A program made the translations under genes and the position numbers. Under the pieces are notes generated by a model. It was not told the origin of the DNA, ran no database searches, and saw nothing but the letters and a program-made list of their open reading frames with translations. Shown piece after piece: positions 43,621 through 53,158 of a DNA stretch of 64,000 bases. This DNA comes from Kingdonia uniflora. Lineage: Eukaryota > Streptophyta > Magnoliopsida > Ranunculales > Circaeasteraceae. The DNA is taken from positions 1,364,001 to 1,428,000 of the forward strand of contig JACGCM010001329.1 in assembly GCA_014058105.1 (NCBI GenBank), in the 5' to 3' direction. Positions within the stretch are counted from its first letter, which is position 1; every line of letters begins with the position of its first letter.

Positions 43621-45370
43621 TTCTCTTTTACTATAAATTTTAGTGCATGCGTTATTGATACAAATGAATGGATTTTAGATTCAGGTGCTACTTATCACAT
43701 TTATCCCGAAAGGGGTTGTTTTTATAATTTGAAATTGTTAGAAGATAGAGCGGTGGTAATCGGAAATGACAATCGGTGGTGATCGGAAATGACAATTTAT
43801 GCCACATCATGGAGATAGATACCATTCGACTAAAGTTACACAATGGGATGGTTAAAGAGATTGATGAGGTTTGATATATTCTGACAATGAGTAAGAACAT
43901 TATTTCGACTGGGACACTTGAAGCGCAAGGCTGCAAAGTTGTATCTGAGAATGGGGTAAAGAGGGTTCTTAAGGGAGCCATGGCTATATTGAAGGGTCAC
44001 AGAAGAAGTAACTTGTACTATTTGGATGGTACGACTGTTTTTGGTAAGGTTTCTACCGCGGGAAGGGAGGAGACCACTTCCAAAGATACCACACGGCTAT
44101 GGCACATACGTTTGGCGTATGTGAGAAAAAAGTCTTTGAAAGTTCTCTCAAACCGGGGGCTTTTGAAAGGTGCCAAGATGTCCAAATTGGTTTTTTGTGA
44201 ACACTACGTTCTGGGCAAGCAGACAAGAGTTAAGTTCGGCACCGCGACTCACCGTACTCGTGAGACTCTTGATTATGTTCACTTTGATGTTTGGGGTCTC
44301 TCCAAGAATGCATCCCTAAGGGGGAAGCATTACTTTGTGTCTTTTGTGGATGACTTTTCTAGGCGAGTTAGGGTGTACACTATGAAGAAGGAGAAGTCCT
44401 AAAAAATTTTATGACGTGGAAGAAGTTGATTGAGGCTCAGACCGGTAGAAATATCAAGTCTCTCTGTTCGGATAATGGTGGGGAGTACACTAGTGATTTA
44501 TTCTTGCAAGTATGCCGAGATGAGGGGATAGTTCGATACTTCACCGTTAAAGAAATACCGTAACAAAACGGGGTAGCCGAGCGCATGAACCGAATTTTAC
44601 TGGGGAAGGTTCGGTGTATGTTGTCCAATTCTGGGTTGGGCAAGGCATTTTGGGCTGAGGCTTTGACATATGCATGCTAGCTCGTTAATAGGTTGCATTC
44701 GGTTGCAATTGAGGGTAAAATACCAATAGAGGCTTGGTCGGGAGAACCTGCTATAGATTATGATACTCTTTGTATATTTGGGTGTCCGGCATACTATCAT
44801 GTTAAAGATGGTAAGTTGGATCCACGAGCAAGAAATGTCGTTTTTCTGGGTAAGAAGAAGGGTGTGAAAGGTTACAAGTTATGGGATATGAAAGACCGAA
44901 AGATCATTCTAAGCAGAGATGTCATTTTTGATGAGGCTTCAATGATGAAGTTACATGACTCTAGGCACACAGAGGAGACGACCAGGGGGGTATTGCAACG
45001 GGTGGAGATTGATGCGTCTTCACATTGGCCAGAGAGTTCCGTACTTATAGGGGGGTTATCTACCAGTTTGACAACGGGTGATAAGCCATTAGTACATATT
45101 CCAAATGATGTAGAAACGGATGAAAGTGGAACATTTAGTAGTACGGATGAAGAGATTCTGGTAGCGGAGTCAATCGCAAAGAGTAAACCAAATAGGGATT
45201 TAAGCAAACTGAGTTGGCTTACAAAGGATATCGTGCTTCCAAAAGTGAAGGCCATGGTAGCCTATGCACTTTCGGTCGTTGAAGAGGATGTTCCTTCCAC
45301 CTACAAGGGGGTTATTTACGGTTCCGAGGCTACAAATTGGGAGGGAATGATGAAGGAAGAGATGTATTCG
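43620..45370 (+). pseudogene. Copia element protease and integrase
   Basis: Protease active site NEWILDSGATYHIYP (43665-43710). A 23-bp tandem duplication (43751 and 43774) then shifts the frame. The integrase zinc finger (LWHIRLAYVRKKSL ... CEHYVLGKQ) has Tyr in place of one Cys. Core: FDVWGLSKNASLRGK, FVSFVDDFSRRVRVY, SLCSDNGGEYTSDLF, QNGVAERMNR. The C-terminal GKKKGVKGYKLWDMKDRKI is open from 44693 to 45391. Confidence 0.87.
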
Positions 45371-45379
45371 CTTTTCAAA

Positions 45380-46863
45380 AATGGAACTTAGGAACTTTCG
45401 AAGTTGCCGAAAGGAAAGAAAGCGATTCGTTGTAAATAGGTCTATACTAAGAAACAAGGATTTCTTGATGATGATATACGCTTTAAGGCGAGACTTGTAG
45501 CCAAGGGCTACGCTCAAAGGGAAGGGATCGATTACAATGAAGTATTTTCTCCGGTAGTGAAACATTCTTCCATACGGATCCTATTGGCCTTAGTAGCGCA
45601 ATTCAATTTGGAGTTGCAACAACTCGATGTTAAGACGACATTCTTACATTGAAATTTGAAAGAAGAGATATATATGACTCAGCCAAGTGGGTTTACGGTT
45701 GCGGGGATGGAAGATTATGTGTGTAAGCTAAAAAGGTCGTTGTACCGTTTGAAGCAGTCTCCAAGACAACGGTACAAACGGTTTAATCAGTTTATGATTG
45801 GGCAGAAGTAGAAGCAGAGTCATTATGACCATTGTGTCTACTTACGCAAGCTACGTGACGGGTCCTTTATTTACTTGCTTTTGTATGTGGATGATATGCT
45901 TATTGCGCATAAGCACAAAAACGAGATTGATAAGCTGAAAAAGTAAATGGGTGAAGAATTTGAAATAAAGGTTCTTGGTGATGCGAAAAAGATTTTTGGT
46001 GTAGAAATTCATAGAGATAGAGAGAATGGAACAGTGCGTCTCTCTCAGACTTAGTATATGAGGAAGGTACTTCAGAGATTTGGCATTGATGGTAACACAA
46101 AATCTGTAAGTACTCCCCCTTGCTCCTCATTTTAAGCTTAAGGCTTTTATGTCTCCAAACACTGATGAAGAACGTGATTATATGAGTCAAGTTTCTTATG
46201 CTAGCGCGGTTGGTAATTTGATGTATGTTATGGTATATACTCGGCCAGACATTTCGCAAGCGGTTGGTATGGTTAGCCGTATATGCATGATCCGGGTAGA
46301 GATCATTGACGAGCTGTGAAATGGATTCTACGGTATATCAAAGGTACTGTGGATATTGGTTTGGAATTTCGTAAACAGAATTCGACTGATCGATTTTGTG
46401 TGGGTTATGTGGATTCTGGCTATATGGGTGACTTGGATAAACAGCGGTCTACTACCAGGTATGTATTTACATTGGGTGGAGGGTCGGTTAGTTAGAGATC
46501 CACGCTACAGTCAACGATGGCACTGTCTACTACCGAGGCAGAGTATATGGCGGTGACTGACGCGATAAAGGAATCTATTTGGATGAAAGCTCTTCTGCGC
46601 GATTTAGGCATTAAGATTGATCATCTTGATGTTTACTGTGATAGTTAGAGCGCTATCTTCTTGGCCAAAGATCAGGTTCATCACCAACGCACAAAACATA
46701 TTGATGTGCGCTATCAATTTGTCAGAGAAGTCTTGGAGGATGGTGAGATTCTGTTGAAGAAGATTCACACCAAAAATAACCCGGCGGATATGTTTACGAA
46801 AGTTGTTTCGGGAATTAAGTTCAATCATTGTTTGGACTTAATTCAAATTCTTTATGTTGATTG
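45380..46863 (+). pseudogene. Copia element reverse transcriptase and RNase H
   Basis: KARLVAKGYAQREGIDYNEV, QLDVKTTFLH (then a TGA), CKLKRSLYRLKQSPRQRY and the catalytic LLYVDDMLIA (YVDDM 45884-45898). RNase H: LSTTEAEYMAVTDAIKE, HQRTKHIDVRYQFVRE, NNPADMFTK. About ten premature stops are scattered through it. It ends at TGA 46861-46863. Confidence 0.88.
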
Positions 46864-47158
46864 ATTGGATGTTGTGTGAACTACGGGCGACTTGATCCGC
46901 GGAGGTACGTAGGTAACCATTGATTTGGTGCAGTCGATTTTGTTTCCTTGGGACATTTGGTTTGCTTCTTGGTCTTTTGGGATGCTTGGTTTTGGATTTG
47001 GTCCTTTGAGACGCTTGGTTTGGTTGGTTTCCTTGGGCCGTTTGTGTGCTTGGGTCTTTGGGACATTTGATGGTGGAGAGGGTTTGTTTAGATGTTGGCG
47101 ATGTTCGGCTTAAATTTCGGTTTGTTTGGCTGAGAAAATCTTCACCGAGGTAGAGAAT

Positions 47159-47638
47159 TGCTGATATTCTGTTTTTCTATTCGAATAGACTTTGGGTTGT
47201 TCGAATAAAAGCACTCGGGAGATTTCTTGTTCGAATAGAAAATGGGCTTTATTCGAATAAAATTGGGTCTGTTTGAACAGACATTAGAAAAACTCTTTTT
47301 CAAGATTTTGGTTGAACCCTTGACTTGCCTTGAGATTTGAGCGATTGTAAATAGTTTCCCTAGTATATAAAGGGAAACTTAGTTATTTGAGAGCCATTCT
47401 TTTGACAATCCTTGGTGAGAACATTTGAAGAATTTATTGAGTGAGAAATTTAAATTGGGCTTGAGTGATTGTAATTTGGACCTTGAATAAACTCTCTTTC
47501 TCTCTCTCTCGAAAGTGGACGTAGACAATTTGCCGAACCACTATAAACTTGGTGTTGTGTGTGTTTCTTTGTTTGTGCTTGTTTGTGACTAACCTAAATC
47601 GACTTGGAGTTTGAGGCTTCCGGGCTTGCAACTCGACA
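47159..47638 (+). repeat. 3' LTR of the copia element
   Basis: 480-bp direct copy of 42125-42626, with differences including AAAGGGAAAC in place of ATATAAATTT just after the TATA region. It is preceded by a weak purine tract (GAGGTAGAGAAT). Confidence 0.92.
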
Positions 47639-48773
47639 CGTCCTTCACTCAATCTGATTCTTTTAGACTGACTGGTAATTTGATGATCTTCTACCATCTT
47701 AATTTGCTTATCATTATTATTTAGAACACAGGCTGAATCCCCTAGGTTTGCACACTGCACAAAAATTTTCTTGACCATCAGCCCAAACCAAAAGAACTGT
47801 CACCGTACACCCCTCATACTGGTGATCATGCATAGCTGCTTCTGTCTGAAAAAATGCACTCTTAAGGGCATCTGAAGCATCACGTCGAGAACTAACCCTC
47901 TCCCTCATTTCTGAAACAGATAAAATACTGGCAATTATCTCCGGTAGCATCTTGCTTGCAGTCTCGGCAGCTCCAACCCCCACCCCCATGCCCATCACAG
48001 ATTCCGAACAGTCCAAACTGTCCAACTTCTGGAATAAGAGACCATTCATAATAGAAAACATCTTCCATAGGAAGTCTTTCCTCCTCTCCGCAAAGCCATT
48101 GGATCAGACATGATCGCAACTCCAAATGGGATTTGGTTTTGACCAAGACAAATGTGAACATAGATCATAGTAGTTGTCCCAAGAGTTATTATATCTCCAC
48201 TGGCAAGCACGGGTTCACTCCAACGTCTACTTCCAGAGTCATGGTGGCAGATTTCCTGGGAATTTAATATCTACCAGCTTCCATTTCATTTTATTTATAT
48301 TCCAATTTACAAAGACATGCTTTCCTGAAACCTTAGCATCCTTAAGCAACAAATCACTTGATGAAACTCTTCCAAGAGTGAATGGGAGTTTAGATTTGTT
48401 TGTTGGCAGTACTGAACAGCAAACCCCAGAAGGACCAGATATAACTTCCAATGTCAGGCTGCTTCTTTGTTGTGCAGTGTCCTTGGGCACAAAATCTGTC
48501 GGTTTTTCTTTTTTAGCATGTTTCAGGTCTTCTTCATATGAGTGGTTTGTGACCAAGAGACGTGCAAGAGTTCTTTTCAACTCATCACTTTGTATCTTGA
48601 CCTGGTTTAATCTTGAGATACAAGAGGTGTTTCTAAATCTCCAACCTTGATGGATAGGTGAGGAGAAGAGGAGAAGAGGAGAAGAAGAAATGCCATAGCT
48701 TACAAGTCAATACGAAGAGAAGAAGAAGCATAAGAAGTAGGAAACCAGCAATCCACAACATAAACATTGTCAT

Positions 48774-49113
48774 CTCTCACCGTGGAAATGGACACAAAGA
48801 GAAATGCTGGGAGGAGCAAGAAGGGCGTTTTGAAATGGTCACACACTTTTATTTATTATTATTTTATTTAAGACTAGTTTTAGAAATCAAAAGAACCTCT
48901 TGCAGAATGAAGTTGTGAATAATGTGCCTTAATCGTTATGGCCTGATTGACAAAAATCTAGAGAACCCGTTCAGCGCAAACACAACGAATTATGATGTTT
49001 TGCAGATCATAAGCATAATATTGTGAGATTTTATGGCAAATCAAAACAACGCCATTGACCGACCAAAAACACAGAAAACTGATTGTTTCATAAATAAAAA
49101 ATTAGTCTGTTAT
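48774..49113. other. Short unassigned spacer
   Basis: AT-rich DNA between the KAPP copy and the next LTR element; no gene or repeat recognised. Confidence 0.4.
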
Positions 49114-49418
49114 TGACGTAAACTCTCAATGCGGAAACTAAATCGAGAAATCTTTTACGCTAAAATTAACCTAAAACTAAATTAGAGCTAAACCTTAAAC
49201 TTTATTCAATCACAACTAAGAAATAAACTTACACCACCCTCTCCTTATATCCTCAACCCTAATCCTCCTACAATAGCAAGTCCCCTACCTCTCCAAATTA
49301 TAATATAATTAGACTTCAAAATAAAAACATCTCCAATAGTTAAGCCATTAATCTTAATAAACTAAAATAAGAACACCGTCAACGAGTGCACGACATGCAC
49401 TAGGAGATGTTCACATCA
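49114..49418 (-). repeat. 3' LTR of the small LTR element
   Basis: Nearly identical to 51629-51933 over its whole length, with a few substitutions. Includes the shared block CCACCCTCTCCTTATATCCT. Confidence 0.92.
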
Positions 49419-49955
49419 AACCCTCCGTCTTTGGAAAATTTTGACCACAAAATTAAACCGGGCGTGCTCCTGACGAAGCTCGTGCCACCTTGGTAACACC
49501 TTCAAAATCATCAAACTCGTCTTGCATGTCAAAATCAACAATTCCATACGCCTTAAGCTTTGACCCTCGGATCTTACCTCGAAACTTGTCATATCCAGCC
49601 GATGTACCAATTGATGTTGCGATAGTGTTTTCACAACTTTTCCTTAAACCAAAACCTAGCAAATGACGTGCTCTAAACATTACTTGTAATTGATATAGTT
49701 TTCGCGTCGTTGGACTTGCATAACGAGCTTCAAAGTCCTCTCAAGTTGGATCAATAAACGCTGATAAATCTATAAATTGAAACTTTTCATCTTCTAAAAA
49801 GTCGTCGTAATCTCGCCTCTTATCAGTTAAAGATCCTAAGTACTCGTAGTCATTCGAGTACTCATCATATACTGGGGGTAATCCTCCATCATCAAAATAT
49901 GGTTGGTGCGCGTCACAAACAACATCAAATATCGGAGATAAACTTTTCACCTCGT

Positions 49956-51133
49956 TAGGGGTGAACACCTAAACCCGAAAACCCGAGAACCCGAACCGGG
50001 CGGTTCGGTTCGGTCCGTGTTATGAATATGTCGGTTCGATTTCGGGTTTGGATATTAAAACCCGATTATATTCGGATCGGTTTCGGTTCGTGGGTTCGAG
50101 TAACCGACAAAATCCGAATTGGACTGACTTTATATAAATATCATCCCCTCTCTCATACCCTAGCCGACAACTTCTTTAGATCCAAAACTCCTCCTCCTCT
50201 CTCTCTCTATCTCTAGAAATCCCCTTAATTAACAATAAAGATCCAAAATCTCCTCCCCTCTCTCTCTCTAGAAATTTCCCTCATCAACAACAAAGATCCA
50301 AAATCTTCTAGTTGGATTTGCATCATCAAAGGCTCAAAGCTTTCTTTTTCTATAAATCTCCCTAGAAATCTCTCTAGAAATCTTCTACTTGGGTTTCCAT
50401 CATCCACAATCTTTTTCTATGTCAGAAATCTCTGTCTCATCTTTCGTCTCTTCCTTTTCCACTGTTACACATCAGAAACACTCAAATCATAACCAAAATC
50501 GAAGAAAAAAAGACCTAATTGGTTGGATGAGAATGAGAGAATGAGAGACTCACCTTAGCTATGGGTTGATTTTTGTGCTGTGAAACCCTAAGTGGTCTTC
50601 TGTGTTCTCTACGTTTTTTCCTCTGCTATGGGTTGATTTGCTGATTTTTACCATGGTTCTTCTGCTATGGGCTGATTTTTATAATGTATATGGGCTGATA
50701 TTTACAAGTATATGGGCTGATTTTTACAATGTATATGGGATGATATTTACAAAGTATATGGGCTGATTTTTACAATGTATATGTATTTGGGCTGATTTTT
50801 ACAAGGAATCTACTATGAAATGAACCTTGTCACAGAGCAATCCATGAAAGGATTTAGAACTCATACAAATCATTAAGGAATTGCAATTCCAATAAAGACT
50901 TCAACAATGACCAAATGTCCTCTCAATCCAAAACAAATTGTAAATCTAGAAAGAGATAACAAGAGCGCAAAAAAAAAAAAAAAAAAAAACCCCGAGTTCA
51001 GAACCCGGCCCGACCCGATCATTTCGGTTGGGTTTCGGTTCGGGTTTGGGTGTAGAAGTTTGCAACCCGACCAGCCCGGGTCGGATCAGGTTTAGGGCTT
51101 AACCCGGGCCGATCCAACCCATGAACAACCCTA
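49956..51133. mobile_element. hAT-like non-autonomous element
   Basis: Left end TAGGGGTGAACA; right end, inverted, TAGGGTTGTTCA. The 8-bp target duplication CACCTCGT (49948-49955) / CACCTCAT (51134-51141) has one mismatch. Subterminal DNA at both ends is full of CCGAACC / GGTTCGG / CCCGACC short inverted motifs. No transposase is encoded; it carries a minisatellite and a 22-bp A-run (50970-50991). Confidence 0.82.
50620..50810. repeat. Minisatellite of ~27 bp within the hAT-like element
   Basis: At least six degenerate copies of TATATGGGCTGATTTTTACA followed by ATG or AAG. Spacing alternates slightly (22-30 bp). Confidence 0.8.
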
Positions 51134-51349
51134 CACCTCATAACTAAAAAGAAATAAAATTTTATTGACCGTCACTTCCATCTTTTGAAACGTTCATTTA
51201 ATTCTTACTATCAACGCTGTGATACGCTCAACACGTGCTTCAAGACTAGGTGGTCTCCCCATTGGGATCGTACTCGCCATAGAGAATAAGAAAAAATCTA
51301 ATTGAACATGAAACGAACAAAATAAAATAAAATAAATTTTTTAACCAAA

Positions 51350-51515
51350 AATCACTGTAGCAGACGACACATAAATTACTGTAACAATACACAAATCACT
51401 GTATCAGTGTCGAAAATAATGTAAGAGACGCCGAATACTGTAGCAGGCTTAAAAACATTGTAGCAGCCATAAAAATACTGTAGCAGACTCAGAAAAACAC
51501 TGTGGCAGTGAAAGA
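51350..51515. repeat. Interspersed ACTGTAGCAG motif array
   Basis: Six to seven occurrences of (A/C)ACTGTAGCAG or close variants, roughly every 20-28 bp, in the leader region of the small LTR element next to its priming site. Confidence 0.6.
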
Positions 51516-51628
51516 AAAAAAAACGATCTTCACACCTGTTTTCTAGAGTTTCAAATCACGAATCAAGAGAGAATCGCTCTAAAAAACACTGTGAAAACCC
51601 AAAAATTAATCTCGCTCTAACACCAATT

Positions 51629-51933
51629 TGACGTAAACTCTCAATGCGGAAGCTAAATCGAGAATTCTTTTACGCTAAAATCAACTTAAAACTAAATTAA
51701 GGCCAAACCTTGAACTTTATTTAATCACAACTAAGAAATAAACTTACACCACCCTCTCCTTATATCCTCAACCCTAATCCTCCTACAATAGCAAGTCCCC
51801 TACCTCTCCAAATTAGAATATAATTAGACTTTAAAATAAAAGCATCTCCAATAGTTAAACCCTTAATCTTAATAACCTAAAATAAGAAGACTGTCAACGA
51901 GTGGACGACATGCACTAGGAGATGTTTACATCA
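51629..51933 (-). repeat. 5' LTR of the small LTR element
   Basis: 305-bp copy. On its inner (left) side is the initiator-Met-like priming site read on the minus strand at 51612-51626. Confidence 0.92.
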
Positions 51934-51939
51934 GTTATA

Positions 51940-53158
51940 ACTAAAAACACATAATATATATCTTGGGGGACAGGGGGAGACATTTGGAATTTTTTATTGA
52001 AGTACGGCAAAACAATGCTTGTCTTTTGCTCTCCTGCATATTCCCTTTTCAATTTGATTGTCATAAGATGATGGGTTTCGGGTTTTGCGTCTCTGGAGTC
52101 TCCTCCTATATTTCATCCCCATTTCAATATCAAAGATATAATTGGTCGAATCTTTGAGGATGAACTTGTCGTTAGTATGTGTTTGTTGTTGTTGCTCTAG
52201 TATTATTTGGGTTGTCATCAATGATGTAGTCTCCCATGCAACTTAAGAGATATTCAGAGATGTGGATCTTCTATGTGGGAGAGATGCTCTTTATTCTCCT
52301 TAGAAAGACTTCACTAAAATCATTGTTACGAGTCTTATGACCTTTGGTCTGCAAAGGACTAGAGGGATGGAGAGGGACTCTTTATTTTCCATTTTGTGAA
52401 CCATCTCCGAGGGTCACTTTCATTGAAGGTAAGGGTCCTCATGCCCAAAAATAGGGTCCTAATCACCTAGGTGTTACGAAGAATGACCTGTGGGTTAGGA
52501 ACTTTGATCAATCTTGATTTAAGTTAGTTAACAAAGACATAATAATAAATATAACATAATCCCTAATTATGCCTTCAGATGCTTTTTGGCCTTATGCCAC
52601 TACGCCTCGGTTAATTGAAGGTATCTCCAGCCTCTGTGTTAATACATGATCCCATTAGTTGATATTATTTCATCCATTAAGTTCTATGATCACTGTTTTG
52701 AGTGGACAACATATCATGAAGAAGTTAATAAAGCTGCTCGAACGTGCCTCATTGATCACATTCATTCCATCTATGACAGCTAAATTTAAGTAAGTATTTC
52801 TATAATCTACGTAGCTTAAATTGAAGGTCTAAATTTTCTATACTGTACTTACAGGAGGGCTGCGCATGTCAGATACGGCTGAGAAGCAGAATAACAAGGG
52901 CTTTGGATGTGTCTGTTACCAATTTTAAACATGTTACACCCATACTACGATGCATTCCTCAATCAATACTAAGTAAATTATTTGCTTGAAAAGTTAAAAC
53001 GAAGACAATGCCAAATATAGATCCAAGATTACTGAACCTTTGATCGATCACCCAACATACATAGTAATGTAAATTTCAATATATACACAGCCTATTAAAT
53101 CGCAGCTGATATACGGTTGAAACTCAAGAAGAAAAACAACAATGTATATATCAAAAGA
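51940..53158. other. Intergenic region 3' of the membrane protein gene
   Basis: No supported gene. Short ORFs at 51963-52221 have no recognisable similarity. It includes the 3' UTR of the minus-strand gene ending at 53159. Confidence 0.4.

Larger units (their letters stand above)
42125..47638 (+). mobile_element. Ty1/copia LTR retrotransposon (Tork-like), complete but mutated
   Basis: LTRs 42125-42626 and 47159-47638 (TGTTGATA / TGCTGATA start, ACTCAACA / ACTCGACA end). The target duplication is CGTGC (42120-42124) / CGTCC (47639-47643), one mismatch. Priming site TGGTGTCAGAGC lies at 42629-42640. Plus-strand gag, protease, integrase, RT and RNase H are in copia order. Many single-base stops but few large lesions. 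It is inserted antisense in the KAPP copy. Confidence 0.93.
41755..48773 (-). pseudogene. KAPP: Kinase-associated protein phosphatase (KAPP, PP2C type) copy, intronless and broken, split by a copia element
   Basis: From ATG 48773 (minus): a signal-anchor segment (MLWIAGFLLLMLLLLFVLTC); an FHA domain (LPFTLGRVSSSDLLLKDAKV, SGKH); and the PP2C domain with LPMEDVFYYEW and GLFGICDGHGG (metal-binding DGHGG at 47982-47996), YEGCTVTVLLVW and QCANLGDSACVL. After the 5.5-kb insertion it continues LAWMLGNKFLKELESRFNSE, YISRVVHIDKQSKAFALLTS and SEARTLRTKDSTSIVFLDF, to a stop at 41755. This is the order of plant KAPP, which binds receptor-like kinases via FHA and dephosphorylates. No introns interrupt the homology, suggesting a retrocopy. 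The SLNGT end of the FHA is deleted, and several frameshifts and stops exist (TGA at a conserved Arg before CGLNLAW). Not functional. Confidence 0.88.
49420..51280 (-). pseudogene. Small gag-like ORF of the non-autonomous LTR element, split by a hAT-like insertion
   Basis: ATG near 51280 gives MASTIPMGRPPSLEARVERI, a stop follows, and coding resumes left of the inserted element (VKSLSPIFDVVCDAHQPYFD, DKRRDYDDFLEDEKFQFIDL). After another stop it reads MFRARHLLGFGLRKSCENTI and GIVDFDMQDEFDDFEGVTKV, stopping near 49440. The composition is acidic with no zinc knuckle or enzymatic motif visible. The family is unknown to me; likely a structural or regulatory protein of the element. Confidence 0.5.
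49114..51933 (-). mobile_element. Non-autonomous LTR retrotransposon with a small gag-like ORF
   Basis: Identical-length LTRs of 305 bp (49114-49418, 51629-51933), beginning TGACGTAAACTCTC and ending CACATCA. A perfect 5-bp target duplication GTTAT lies at 49109-49113 and 51934-51938. On the minus strand a priming site TGGTGTTAGAGCGAG lies against the right LTR, and a purine tract (GACGGAGGGTT) against the left. No pol. A single broken ORF runs minus from about 51280. It contains a nested hAT-like element. Without it the element is only about 1.6 kb. Confidence 0.9.
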
